64,000 nucleotides of DNA from Bradyrhizobium diazoefficiens USDA 110 (GCF_000011365.1 NC_004463.1:5380001-5444000), one strand, 5' to 3'. Positions 35,309 to 43,897 are shown, numbered from the stretch's first letter. The notes: generated by a model from the sequence alone, not told the origin. Program-made: numbers and translations.

Positions 35309-36331
35309 ATGTCCGGGACGAAAGATTTCTCGACGACGAGGCGCGATCTTCTTCAGGCGGCAGCGACCGCCGGCGCCGCAACTGCCATCCTCGGCAGCAT
35401 GGGCATAAACCCCGCATTGGCGGCCGAAGTCGGACGATCGGAGAAGCCGCTGAAGGCGGCGTTCTCCAACGCCGGCCTCCAGGCCACCTGGTGTGCGCAG
35501 GGCAAGCAGGCCGCGGAATTCTGGGGCAAGCTGTTCAACGTCGAAGTCACCTGGTTCGACGGCCAGCTCGATGCGGTGAAGCAGCGCGCCGCGATCGACA
35601 ACATGGCCTCGCAGAAATGGGATTTCGTCGCGATCCAGGCCTTCGGCATCGGCACCCTCACCCAGCCCGTGCAGAAGATGATCGACGCCGGCACGCCCGT
35701 GATCGACATGGACACGCTGATTGCTCCGCTCGACCAGATCAACGTCCACTCCTTCCTCGCTCCCGACAACGAGTTCATGGGCGCCTCGGTGACGCAGGCG
35801 CTGTGCAACGCCATGGGCGGCAAGGGCAAGATCATCATGACGCAGGGCGCGCTCGGCCATACCGGCGCGCAGGGCCGCGCCAAGGGCTTCAACAACGTCG
35901 TCAAGCAATTTCCCGGCATCGAGGTGCTCGACACCCAGCCGGCCGATTGGGACGTCTCGAAGACCGCGCGCCTCTGGGAAACCTATCTGACGAAATATCC
36001 GCAGATCGACGCGGCGTTCTTCCACAATGACGACATGGCGCTGGCGGCTGCCAACATCATGAAGGCGCGGGGCCGCACCAACATCCTGATCGGCGGCGTC
36101 GACGCGATGCCGCCGGCAATCCAGGCGGTGAGCGAGGGCCGCATGTTCGCGACCGTGCGCAATCCGTCCTGCCGCATCCATGGCGGTGCGATCATCGCGG
36201 GCGTTTCCGCCGTCGTCGGCGGCGAGAAGAGCGGACAGGGCATCCCGAAGAACGTCGTCACCGACGGCCCGGTCGTGACCAAGGCCAACGCCGCCGGGAT
36301 GCAGTGGATGCAGGATCACTTCCTGATCTGA
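35309..36331 (+). CDS. sugar ABC transporter substrate-binding protein (RbsB-like)
   Basis: A 340-residue periplasmic binding protein of the type I fold. It has a twin-arginine signal (TTRRDLLQAA, then a hydrophobic stretch ending NPALAAE), so it is probably exported by Tat. The two-lobe pattern is visible: KAAFSNAGLQATWCAQGKQ, DFVAIQAFGIG, INVHSFLAPDNEFMGASVTQ, AAFFHNDDMALAAANIM. The ATG at 35309 follows a GGGAG ribosome-binding site. First gene of a three-gene operon with an ATPase and a permease. The substrate is a sugar or related compound; the exact ligand cannot be told. Confidence 0.9.
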   Translation: MSGTKDFSTTRRDLLQAAATAGAATAILGSMGINPALAAEVGRSEKPLKAAFSNAGLQATWCAQGKQAAEFWGKLFNVEVTWFDGQLDAVKQRAAIDNMASQKWDFVAIQAFGIGTLTQPVQKMIDAGTPVIDMDTLIAPLDQINVHSFLAPDNEFMGASVTQALCNAMGGKGKIIMTQGALGHTGAQGRAKGFNNVVKQFPGIEVLDTQPADWDVSKTARLWETYLTKYPQIDAAFFHNDDMALAAANIMKARGRTNILIGGVDAMPPAIQAVSEGRMFATVRNPSCRIHGGAIIAGVSAVVGGEKSGQGIPKNVVTDGPVVTKANAAGMQWMQDHFLI

Positions 36332-36352
36332 GCCTCCAAGATCTGATCTGCA

Positions 36353-37855
36353 ATGCGAGAGGATCGTTCGCCCATCCTGGAACTGCAAGGCATCACGAAG
36401 AGCTTCGGCGGCGTCGAGGCGCTTCGTGGTGTCGACTTCGCGCTTCATCCCGGCGAGATCCACGGTCTCGTCGGCGAGAACGGCGCCGGGAAAAGCACGC
36501 TGATGAAGATCATCGCCGGCGTGCACACCGAATTCTCCGGCCGTTTCCTGCTCGACGGGAAGGAGACCCATTTCCGCTCGACGCGCGACGCGCATGCGGC
36601 CGGCATCGCCATGGTGCACCAGGAGCTCTCTGTCGCGCCCGACCTCACGGTCGCGGAGAACGTCTTCCTCGGCAACCAACCGACCAACGCCCTCGGTCTG
36701 GTGCAGTGGCGGCGCATGGCGCGCGAGGCCGGCGAGCAGCTTGCCCGCTTCGGCATCGACGTCGATCCGATGAGCCGGCTCGGCGACCTCCCGATCGGGC
36801 TCCAGCAGCTGATCGAGATCGCCCGCGTGCTGTTCTCCGGCGCCCGCATCGTCATCCTGGACGAGCCGACCTCCGCCCTCTCCCCGCCCGAGGTCGAGCG
36901 GCTGTTCGCGACGCTCCGGCGCCTTCGCGAGGAAGGCACCGCAATCGTCTTCATCTCGCATTTCATCGAGGACATCTTGCTCGTGTCGGACACGGTGACC
37001 GTGTTCCGCAACGGACGGAAGATCGCGGAGACAGCGAGCGCGGCGACCAGCAAGGGCGCGCTGATCGAGGCCATGATCGGCCGCGGCGGCGAAGCGCTCG
37101 AGCATAGCTACACCGATGATCTGATGCTGCCGCAGCCGAGCGGCAGCTCGGTGGTGCTGAAGGTCGACCAGCTCTCGCTGGCGCGCAGCCTGAAGGACAT
37201 CTCCTTCGAGGCGCGCGCCGGCGAGGTGCTCGGCATCTACGGCTTCATGGGTTGCGGACAGCAGGAGCTGTCGCGCATCCTGTTCGGCAAGCTGAAGCCG
37301 GACGGCGGCACGCTCGCCGTCGAGGGCAAACCCAAGACCTTCGCCAGCACGGCGGCTGCGCGCCGCGCGGGCGTCGCGCTGGTGCCGGAGAGCCGGCGCG
37401 ACATGCTGTTTCACCAGGAGCCGGTCTACAAGAACATCTCGATCAGCATTCTGGATCGCATCTCGTCGCTGCTGCTCAAGCCGGCACAGGAGCGCGACAT
37501 CGCCAGGCGCCAGGTCGAGCAATTGCAGATCAGGCCGCCGGTGGTCGGCCTCGATCTCGGCATGCTCTCCGGCGGCAACCAGCAGAAGGTCGCGCTGGCG
37601 AAATGGCTGACCTATCCGCCAAAGCTGCTGGTGCTGTGCGAGCCGACCCGCGGCATGGACGTCGGCGCCAAGAACGACGTCATCAACATCGTCCGTGACC
37701 TCCGCGCCAGGGGGCTCGCGATCATCGTGCTGTCGACCGAGCCGGAGACGGTGCTGTCGCTGGCCGACCGCATCCTCGTGCTCAAGCGCGGCGCACTGGT
37801 GCGGGAATTTTCGAACGAGCCGGTCAGCAAGGACCGCCTGCTGGAAGCGGCGTGA
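36353..37855 (+). CDS. sugar ABC transporter ATPase, double NBD (RbsA/MglA-like)
   Basis: A 500-residue ATPase with two nucleotide-binding domains in tandem. The first has Walker A GENGAGKSTLMK, Walker B IVILDEPTSAL and a switch His in FISHF. The second has a degenerate Walker A region (GFMGCGQQELSRI), signature LSGGNQQKVALAKWL and Walker B LLVLCEPTRGMD, the usual RbsA arrangement in which one site is non-canonical. It lies 21 bp after the binding-protein gene and 12 bp before the permease gene. The start has only a weak ribosome-binding site. Confidence 0.93.
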   Translation: MREDRSPILELQGITKSFGGVEALRGVDFALHPGEIHGLVGENGAGKSTLMKIIAGVHTEFSGRFLLDGKETHFRSTRDAHAAGIAMVHQELSVAPDLTVAENVFLGNQPTNALGLVQWRRMAREAGEQLARFGIDVDPMSRLGDLPIGLQQLIEIARVLFSGARIVILDEPTSALSPPEVERLFATLRRLREEGTAIVFISHFIEDILLVSDTVTVFRNGRKIAETASAATSKGALIEAMIGRGGEALEHSYTDDLMLPQPSGSSVVLKVDQLSLARSLKDISFEARAGEVLGIYGFMGCGQQELSRILFGKLKPDGGTLAVEGKPKTFASTAAARRAGVALVPESRRDMLFHQEPVYKNISISILDRISSLLLKPAQERDIARRQVEQLQIRPPVVGLDLGMLSGGNQQKVALAKWLTYPPKLLVLCEPTRGMDVGAKNDVINIVRDLRARGLAIIVLSTEPETVLSLADRILVLKRGALVREFSNEPVSKDRLLEAA

Positions 37856-37867
37856 CGGAGAAGCACC

Positions 37868-38896
37868 ATGGCGAGCAGTGAGACGGCCTTTGCTGAAGCT
37901 CATCGGGCGCGCGGTCTGGCGCCCTTCCTGCGCTCGCAGATGCGCAACATCGCGCCGTTCCTGACGCTGATCTTCCTGTCCGCCTTCTTCGCCGTCGCCA
38001 GCCCCTCCTTCGCCACGCTCGACAATCTCGGCAACATCCTGACGCAGGTGTCGGTAACAGGCATCATCGCCGTCGGCCTCACCTTCGTGATCCTCTGCGC
38101 CGAGATCGACCTGTCGATCGCCAGCATCGCCAATGTCACCGGCATCGCGGTTGCCTATTTCACGCTGCAGGAGTCCTACGTCAACATCGCCAACATCCCC
38201 CTGCCCGGCGCGGTTGCGATCATCCTGTCGATCCTGCTCTGCGCCCTGCTCGGCCTCGTCAATGCGCTGGGCCTGACCGTGATCGGCATCCCCTCCTTCA
38301 TCATGACCTTGGCGATGATGCAGATCGCGGCCGGCATCTCGGCGCTGCTGGTGCGCGGCCAGATCGCCTACAAGGTGCCCGGCCTGATCACGACGCTCGG
38401 CTCCGGATCGATCGGCGGCATCCCCTGGATCGTCATCGTCGCGGCCATCATGCTGCTCGGCGGCCATCTGGTGCTGACCTACACGCGCTTCGGCCGCTAC
38501 GTCTACATGGTCGGCGGCAACCGCGAGGCCGCCGAATATTCCGGCCTCAACGTCAAGTTCATCCTCGGCGCGGTGATGGTGATCTCGGCGGTGTGCTCCG
38601 GCATCGGCGGCATGCTGGGCGTCGCCCATTTCGGCAGCGCGCAGCAGAACGAGTTCGACACCTATTTGCTCGACTCCATCGCCGCCGTCGTGGTCGGCGG
38701 CACCAGCCTGTTCGGCGGCCGCGGCGGCATCGGCAACACCATCGTCGGGCTCTTCGTCCTGGGGGTCCTGAATAACGGCCTCGACCACGTCAACATCGAC
38801 AGCTTTTTGAAGATCCTGATCCGTGGCCTGATCCTGCTGGCGGCCTTGATCATCAACGTCTACGCCCAGCGGTTGAGGGAGAAGGCGGCGGAGTAG
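37868..38896 (+). CDS. sugar ABC transporter permease (RbsC-like)
   Basis: A 342-residue inner-membrane permease of the branched-chain/ribose family with about ten membrane helices. Typical segments: GIIAVGLTFVILCAEIDLSI, GLVNALGLTVIGIPSFIMTL, the cytoplasmic loop GRYVYMVGGNREAAEYSGLN, and GGTSLFGGRGGIGNTIVGLF. A GGAG ribosome-binding site precedes the ATG. Last gene of the operon; its stop is followed by composite repeat copy B. Confidence 0.93.
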   Translation: MASSETAFAEAHRARGLAPFLRSQMRNIAPFLTLIFLSAFFAVASPSFATLDNLGNILTQVSVTGIIAVGLTFVILCAEIDLSIASIANVTGIAVAYFTLQESYVNIANIPLPGAVAIILSILLCALLGLVNALGLTVIGIPSFIMTLAMMQIAAGISALLVRGQIAYKVPGLITTLGSGSIGGIPWIVIVAAIMLLGGHLVLTYTRFGRYVYMVGGNREAAEYSGLNVKFILGAVMVISAVCSGIGGMLGVAHFGSAQQNEFDTYLLDSIAAVVVGGTSLFGGRGGIGNTIVGLFVLGVLNNGLDHVNIDSFLKILIRGLILLAALIINVYAQRLREKAAE

Positions 38897-38917
38897 CCAG
38901 CCCTCAAAACAAAAAGC

Positions 38918-39028
38918 GCGAAAACAACCCCATGCACAGTAGACACTGTGAGGAAGTTCAGTCGCTTACCAAACTCGCGACTGCGCGAGTGCGACCGCAC
39001 CGACATTTGACCCGTCGGGCAAAACAGG
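38918..39028 (+). repeat. composite intergenic repeat, copy B (3' of the sugar permease gene)
   Basis: Carries the same 25-nt block as 25091-25115 in reverse complement (38918-38942, beginning GCGAAAACAACCCC), followed about 60 bp later by TTTGACCCGTCGGGCAAAAC (39006-39025). It starts 22 bp after the permease stop. A solo copy of the second block, sharing CGTCGGGCAAAACA, lies at 41187-41200 after the LysR gene. With the element at 39093-39251 it fills most of the gap 38897-39253, where no gene is visible. Confidence 0.7.
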
Positions 39029-39092
39029 TGCAGGATGTCATCGTTGCAACTGGTACGTCCGTGCAGCTTTCCAAGACCGCAGGAACAATGAT

Positions 39093-39251
39093 CCGTCATC
39101 CCCGCGCAACGGCGAAGCCGTTGTCGCTGGAGGTGCGAGGCAGGCGATGCGAAGGAATCGCACGCGGAGCCTCGAAGGATGAACGGCCGAGATGCAGCCG
39201 GGCCGTCGCCCTTCGAGGGCGGCTGAAGAAGCGGCCACCTCAGTGTGACGG
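39093..39251. repeat. REP-like palindromic intergenic element
   Basis: Ends in inverted CCGTCA (39093) and TGACGG (39251). The core 39170-39218 pairs CCTCGAAGG with CCTTCGAGG and ACGGCC with GGCCGT. This resembles dispersed palindromic elements I recall in Bradyrhizobium genomes. It ends two bases before the stop codon of the ATC-hydrolase-like gene, so it may act as its 3' hairpin. Confidence 0.65.
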
Positions 39252-39253
39252 TT

Positions 39254-39943
39254 CTACTCCGACGGCAGCCGCGAGAATCGGAAATTGCAGTGGCTCGCGC
39301 CGCCAGCCAAGGTTTGTGTCCTCTCCAGGCGGATGCCTCGCGTTGCATAGGCGTCGAAATCAAGTCCACAGATGTTCGGCAGGATGTCCTTGTCGCCATG
39401 GCGAGCCGCGAATTTGCAGAAGCCGCAAGCCTTGTAGTTGATGCCGAACTCGAAATTGTCATCCGGCCCCGGCTCGACGAAATCGTAAACGAAATCCTCC
39501 GGAAACTCTTCCTGATGGCTTTCAGTAACACTTCCTGCAGCCTGCGCGCGCAGCAAAGCCTGGTTCTCCGGCGACATGAACTGACGGCCCGAGGCGAGAC
39601 GTTCCGTTTCGGGGTCGGTGAGCAATTGCGCCTTGTAGGTTTCCCGCTCGATCTCGCCGATCACGGCCAGCGGCACGCCGTGTCGCCGCAGCACCCGGCT
39701 GATGGCCATGAAGCCCATGAGACGCATGAAGAAATCGCTCATGCGGCTTGCCGCGCCCCCGACATAGGGCATTTGGGTGAGCACGATCTCGAATTCGTCC
39801 ATCACCTCCCGTCTGATCCCGCCGATGTCGGTGAGATGCGCGCGCTCGCGCAACATCGGCTCGGCAAGGTCGAGTCGATTACGCATGGCGGCTTCCATTG
39901 CGCCCCGATGCGTCTCGTAGAAGGGATGGATGTTCTCGGCCAT
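39254..39943 (-). CDS. L-2-amino-thiazoline-4-carboxylic acid hydrolase-like protein
   Basis: A 229-residue soluble protein. The C-terminal half matches the ATC hydrolase family: NYKACGFCKFA (Cys173, Cys176), LPNICGLDFDAYATRGIRL (Cys192) and GGASHCNFRF (His218, Cys219), a set that looks metal- or thiol-dependent. Characterised ATC hydrolase opens the thiazoline ring to N-carbamoyl-cysteine in cysteine synthesis from DL-ATC. The start MAENIHPFYETHRGAM at 39943 is the family N-terminus; the longer frame is not. It lies 47 bp after ridA, so the two are probably an operon. The substrate here is uncertain; related proteins are of unknown specificity. Confidence 0.8.
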   Translation of the reverse strand: MAENIHPFYETHRGAMEAAMRNRLDLAEPMLRERAHLTDIGGIRREVMDEFEIVLTQMPYVGGAASRMSDFFMRLMGFMAISRVLRRHGVPLAVIGEIERETYKAQLLTDPETERLASGRQFMSPENQALLRAQAAGSVTESHQEEFPEDFVYDFVEPGPDDNFEFGINYKACGFCKFAARHGDKDILPNICGLDFDAYATRGIRLERTQTLAGGASHCNFRFSRLPSE

Positions 39944-39990
39944 TGGGCACCTGACATAATTGGCTGTTTGCAAGGTCGGCGAAGCCGGCC

Positions 39991-40383
39991 TCATTCCGCA
40001 GCGATCGCCTCGATCTCCAGCAGCCATTTGCTGTCAACGGTCTCGACGATCACGACCGTGAGCGCAGGCCGGTGTTCGCCGAGCACCGTGCGGCGAATGG
40101 CGCGGTTGGGCACGACTTGATCCCGTTCGGTCAGGAACGTGGTGACCTTGACCAGATGCTCGACGCCAAGGCCCGCGGCGGCGAGCACCTCGATGACGTT
40201 GCGCCAGGCCTGCTCGCATTGCGCCTCGAAACCTTCGGGCACGGTGCCGTCGGATCTCTCGGGCACTTGGCCGCTGATGAACAAGAGGCGGCGATGCTGC
40301 GTCAGTTCAAGTCCCATGCTGTAACCGCCGGCGGGAGGGTGGACCGCTGCGGGATTGTGGCTGACGATTTGAGCTGAGGGCAT
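39991..40383 (-). CDS. RidA family enamine/imine deaminase
   Basis: A 130-residue protein of the RidA (YjgF/YER057c/UK114) family. The family core is visible: RRLLFISGQVPERSDGTVPE, then QAWRNVIEVLAAAGLG, HLVKVTTFLT and RPALTVVIVETVDSKWLLEI then E. RidA proteins hydrolyse reactive 2-aminoacrylate and related imines; here the residue before the final VET is not the canonical Arg, so subfamily specificity may differ. The ATG at 40383 is used; the upstream frame runs into the LysR control region. Divergent from the LysR gene at 40512 and followed by the ATC-hydrolase-like gene. Confidence 0.85.
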   Translation of the reverse strand: MPSAQIVSHNPAAVHPPAGGYSMGLELTQHRRLLFISGQVPERSDGTVPEGFEAQCEQAWRNVIEVLAAAGLGVEHLVKVTTFLTERDQVVPNRAIRRTVLGEHRPALTVVIVETVDSKWLLEIEAIAAE

Positions 40384-40511
40384 GGGGTTTCTCCGGATTG
40401 CGGGCTGACCGTAACCGGCGACATCGCCTCGGCGCAAAGCATCATTCCTGCGGTTCAGCGCAAGAAAATCTATTGCAAGGCCACGGCCCATCGGTGTCAA
40501 ACTGCGGCGCA

Positions 40512-41138
40512 ATGACCTACGCCCTTCCCCCGCTCAACGCGCTCCGCGCCTTCGAGGCCGCCGCACGGCATCTCAGCTTCAAGCTCGCCGCCCACGAGCT
40601 ACACGTGACACCCGCCGCCGTGGGGCAGCAGGTGAAGGCGCTGGAGGCACGCCTCGGCGTGCAGCTGTTCGAGCGGCTGCACAAGCAGCTCATCCTCACG
40701 GCGGCCGGTCAGGCCTATCTGCCCGGGGTCTCCGAAGGCTTTCGCCACATTGCGGAGGCGACTTCGCAATTGAAACCGTCAGGTACTGTGCTGCTACAAC
40801 TGGGAGTCCATGGCAGCTTCGACCTGCGCCGCCTCGATCTGGCGGAGTTTCGCAGCGCGCATGCGGACATCGGTTTGCGGGTGCTGCAGCCCGCCGGCCT
40901 GCACGAATTGGTCGAGGGCAAGGTGGACCTGCTGATTGCCCGCGGCCTCAGCCGCCATCCGGGCTATCGCTGCGACCGGCTCAACGAGGGGTCGGGCCTC
41001 GGCGATTGGCTGATCGCGCCTGAAGGCACCGCGGATTGTCCCGAGATCGTCAGTTTTCGCGAATGGCTGCGCGCCCTGCCGGCCGAGAACCCGCTCGCAA
41101 ACCGCCGCCCTCGCCTGGTCGGCATCAGCGGGAGCTGA
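40512..41138 (+). CDS. LysR-type regulator with shortened effector domain
   Basis: A 208-residue regulator. Residues 1-60 are a LysR winged helix-turn-helix (LPPLNALRAFEAAARHLSFK, ELHVTPAAVGQQVKALEARL), of the GcvA-like type. About 100 residues of effector domain follow, up to KVDLLIARG, then the sequence jumps to a segment resembling the far C-terminus (VSFREWLRALP). Normal members are about 300 residues, so roughly 90 residues of the middle of the effector domain appear to be missing. It is divergent from ridA with a 128-bp control region, making ridA and the ATC-hydrolase-like gene likely targets. Confidence 0.8.
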   Translation: MTYALPPLNALRAFEAAARHLSFKLAAHELHVTPAAVGQQVKALEARLGVQLFERLHKQLILTAAGQAYLPGVSEGFRHIAEATSQLKPSGTVLLQLGVHGSFDLRRLDLAEFRSAHADIGLRVLQPAGLHELVEGKVDLLIARGLSRHPGYRCDRLNEGSGLGDWLIAPEGTADCPEIVSFREWLRALPAENPLANRRPRLVGISGS

Positions 41139-41186
41139 GACGACCGTGAGGCATGGCTTGAGCCCTCGCCGCCAGGACGTTCGACA

Positions 41187-41200
41187 CGTCGGGCAAAACA
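41187..41200 (+). repeat. solo block of the composite repeat
   Basis: CGTCGGGCAAAACA, identical over 14 nt to 39013-39026 and within a wider match (GACACGTCGGGCAAAACACC). It lies about 50 bp after the LysR stop. Too short alone to prove common origin; supported by the two larger copies. Confidence 0.45.
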
Positions 41201-41245
41201 CCGGCGCAATTCCATCACGGCGCCAATCCGTAGAGAGCGTCGAGC

Positions 41246-41521
41246 TCAGCGGAGCGGTTCGACCTTTGCCGCCATGTCGGGAACGCGCGAGATCCTGTAC
41301 ATGGCGTTGCTGCATTTCAGAACCCAAACGTCGCGATCAGGTCGAGACAACTTCGCATCCTTCCTTGCGCCGAGTGGCTTTTCGCAAGTGAAGCCTTGTG
41401 TGCGGATCTGGGCCGCCAGCATTCCCTGAATCGTTTCGGCCGGAAGTTGCTGCGCGCGCGCTTGCGGACCAGGAAGAATAAAAGCGATGGCAAACAGTAA
41501 TGATCCAGATGCTCTGTGCAT
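41246..41521 (-). CDS. small secreted protein of unknown function
   Basis: A 91-residue protein with a signal peptide (MHRASGSLLFAIAFILPGPQ, cleavage near ARAQ). The mature part of about 65 residues has two cysteines (FTCEKP and LKCSNAMYR) that could form one disulfide, and ends in the pattern Y-R-I-S-R-V-P-D-M-A-A-K-V. I do not recognise the family; similar small periplasmic proteins are common in Bradyrhizobium. No neighbour suggests a role. The coding call rests on the signal peptide and composition. Confidence 0.6.
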   Translation of the reverse strand: MHRASGSLLFAIAFILPGPQARAQQLPAETIQGMLAAQIRTQGFTCEKPLGARKDAKLSRPDRDVWVLKCSNAMYRISRVPDMAAKVEPLR

Positions 41522-41899
41522 GATTTCAACCCTTGAAGCGGCCGCCCCGCGAGTTCGAATGTCGCACTATAGCAGAAACACCGGCGTTGTCCGCGCCCGA
41601 CCCCCACCTTAGCGCGGCGTGCTCCGGTTCGCCTCCACGCCGGCCCATAACGCGACGAAGTAGAGGCACAAAATAACGACCAAGGCTGGTCCTCACTGGG
41701 CGGTTGTGCTAGCGTTCCATTCGCAACGAGCTTTCCAGAACTATCTATCATCGCCTCGTTGCAACGTTTCCACCACGCCTCGTTTCGATTTCCGAATACG
41801 CCGTCAGGCGTTTGATGCATTGCACATTGCCTCGCAATGGCGCGCCCAAGCACGAGTGTTTCAAGTCGTTCCGTAGTTTTTTGTACAAGGAATGATGTC
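41522..41899. other. intergenic region with no convincing gene
   Basis: The minus strand stays open here as an N-terminal extension of a different frame over 41317-41910, but it has no signal peptide, domain pattern or ribosome-binding site. No hairpin or promoter stands out. Confidence 0.4.
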
Positions 41900-42138
41900 A
41901 TGCGTAACACAATACTGAATCAGATTTTCGGAATGCTCACCGTAACCGCGCCGTTGCGCGGGACCGAAACAGCGTTCGCCCAGAACGCGGCAGCCCCGCC
42001 TCCACCCTGTCATTGAGACGAACGAAGACGCGTGGGTCGAGGTCCCGGCGATATGATGTGGATCAACTGATCGAAAATTCGCCGGGCTCGACCGTCACGA
42101 GAGGCGAGACGATTCTGACGTTGGACAAGGAGAATTGA
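41900..42138 (+). pseudogene. remnant of a small exported protein gene (frameshifted)
   Basis: An AAGGAATGATGTC ribosome-binding region precedes ATG 41900. The first frame gives 38 residues with a weak signal-like start and ends A-A-P-P-P-P-C-H-stop at 42016. The following sequence reads on in other frames as E-T-N-E-D-A-W-V-E-V-P-A, and then YDVDQLIENSPGSTVTRGET followed by I-L-T-L-D-K-E-N-stop at 42138. The three segments read like one protein broken by a stop and frameshifts. No family is recognised. It lies 45 bp before the DUF1254 gene. Alternatively the 38-codon frame is a real short gene. Confidence 0.4.
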
Positions 42139-42183
42139 ACGAAGCCGTAAATCCAAATCAATCATCAGCAGAGGAGGTTCGAG

Positions 42184-43638
42184 ATGTTTCGAGGATTCCT
42201 GCCACTGACATTGTCTCTCTGCCTTGGTGCGGCGACGGCACCCGCAGCACTGGCTCAATCGGCGCCGCCGATCACCGAACAGGAGGCGCACGCCATCGCG
42301 GTCGACGCCTATGTTTACTTCTACTCCATCATGTCGATGGATGTATCCCGCAAGCAATTCACCAACGGCACGACCGATTTCAGGGGACCGATGAACACGT
42401 TCGTCAACGTGCCCGAATACCCGCCGGCGGATTTCAAAGGCGTGGTGCGGTCCAACTTCGATACGCTGTATTCCGCCTCCTGGCTCGACATGACCAAGGA
42501 GCCGGTTGTCATCTCAGCACCGGATACCGATGGGCGCTACTATCTGCTGCCGATGCTCGACATGTGGACGGACGTCTTCGCATCGCCGGGCTGGCGCACG
42601 ACGGGTACCAAGGCCGGGACGTTCCTGGTGGCGCCGGCGAACTGGCGGCCGGATCTGCGCGACAGATTCGCCGAGGAGTTCAAGCTTCCAAAAGACACCC
42701 AGCGCATCGACGCGCCAACGCCCTACGTCTGGCTGATCGGCCGGACCAAGACGGACGGGCCGCCGGATTATGATGCGGTCCACAAGATCCAGGCCGGCTA
42801 CAAGGTCACCCTGCTTTCCGAGTATGGCAAAACGCCCAGGCCGGTCGAATTCAAGCCGGACCCAAGCGTCGACATGAAGACGCCGCCAAAGACGCAGGTC
42901 GATACCATGACGGCGGGGGTGTATTTCGCCTATGCCGCGGAATTGCTGAAGCTGCATCCGCCTCACGTCACCGACGAACCGATCCTCGCGCAGATGAAGA
43001 AAATCGGCATCGAGCCCGGCAAGAGCTTTGACATCGGCAAGCTCGACCCGGCCGTGCAAAGGGCGCTGGAGACCGCACCCCAGGACGCACAGAAGCTGAT
43101 GGCCTGGAAGGTGCCGACGCTGGCGCGGGTTGCCAACGGCTGGGGGATGAACACCGACACGATGGGTGTTTACGGCAACTACTACCTGAAGCGGGCCATT
43201 GTCGCGCAGCAGGGGCTTGGCGCCAACGTGGTCGAGGATGCCATCTATCCGCTCAATCTCGCCGACGACACCGGTAAGCCGCTCGATGGCGCGAACAAAT
43301 ACACCGTCACCTTCGAGAAGGGCGCCACGCCGCCTGTCAACGCGTTCTGGTCGATCACGCTCTACGATCAGGACGGCTTCCAGGTCGGCAACACGCTGAA
43401 CCGTTTTGCGGTCTCCAGCTGGATGCCGTTCAAGTACAATGCGGATGGATCGCTCGACCTCTATTTCCAGAACGCGAGCCCCGGCAAGGAGCTCGAAGCC
43501 AACTGGCTTCCTGCACCGAAGGCGCCGTTCAATCTGACCATGCGCCTGTACGCGCCGAAGTCGGAAGCGCTGACCGGCAAATGGAATCCGCCGCCGGTTG
43601 TGAAGTCGCAAACAACGGTGGGCATTTCTGCCCAATAA
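42184..43638 (+). CDS. exported DUF1254/DUF1214 protein
   Basis: A 484-residue periplasmic protein. The signal peptide is MFRGFLPLTLSLCLGAATAP, cleaved near ALAQ. An N-terminal DUF1254 domain (AIAVDAYVYFYSIMSMDVSR, NVPEYPPADFKGVVRSNFDT then LYSASWLDM) is followed by a C-terminal DUF1214 domain (FWSITLYDQDGFQVGNTLNR, YFQNASPGKELEANWLPAP). The two-domain family is widespread in rhizobia and of unknown activity. A strong GAGGAGG ribosome-binding site precedes the ATG. A TTCG-loop hairpin follows the stop. Confidence 0.88.
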   Translation: MFRGFLPLTLSLCLGAATAPAALAQSAPPITEQEAHAIAVDAYVYFYSIMSMDVSRKQFTNGTTDFRGPMNTFVNVPEYPPADFKGVVRSNFDTLYSASWLDMTKEPVVISAPDTDGRYYLLPMLDMWTDVFASPGWRTTGTKAGTFLVAPANWRPDLRDRFAEEFKLPKDTQRIDAPTPYVWLIGRTKTDGPPDYDAVHKIQAGYKVTLLSEYGKTPRPVEFKPDPSVDMKTPPKTQVDTMTAGVYFAYAAELLKLHPPHVTDEPILAQMKKIGIEPGKSFDIGKLDPAVQRALETAPQDAQKLMAWKVPTLARVANGWGMNTDTMGVYGNYYLKRAIVAQQGLGANVVEDAIYPLNLADDTGKPLDGANKYTVTFEKGATPPVNAFWSITLYDQDGFQVGNTLNRFAVSSWMPFKYNADGSLDLYFQNASPGKELEANWLPAPKAPFNLTMRLYAPKSEALTGKWNPPPVVKSQTTVGISAQ

Positions 43639-43649
43639 AAGTTGGCGGC

Positions 43650-43673
43650 ACGCCGGCGCTTCGGCGCCGGCGT
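43650..43673 (+). terminator. strong hairpin after the DUF1254 gene
   Basis: A perfect 10-bp stem, ACGCCGGCGC/GCGCCGGCGT, with a TTCG tetraloop, 11 bp after the stop. No U-run follows, so it may be a weak terminator or a 3' stabiliser. Confidence 0.55.
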
Positions 43674-43897
43674 CCGACCGCGCGAACGCGAAGCAGGCGG
43701 TGAAGGGTCAGCACTCCTTCCATAGTTCTCCAAGTACGAACATAGTTCCGCCCTCCTCGGCTGCGTTAAAAATCAACACCGAGCGGCTGGCAAGAAACAA
43801 TCCTCGCAGGCCCAAGAACCGATGCGTTGAGTGTTCGCTCGCCGTAGCGCGGATCGCTCTCACGCGATTGCCATTGCATTTTGATACGGAGCATCAA

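Noticed and set aside
35294..38788. 1164-codon open frame on the minus strand opposite the sugar ABC operon
   Set aside because: Shadow of three well-supported genes; composition is Asp/His/Arg/Ala biased with no motifs.
41317..41910. 197-codon minus-strand frame over the small secreted protein region
   Set aside because: Its 3' part overlaps the small secreted protein in another frame, and the 5' part has no signal peptide, RBS or domain.
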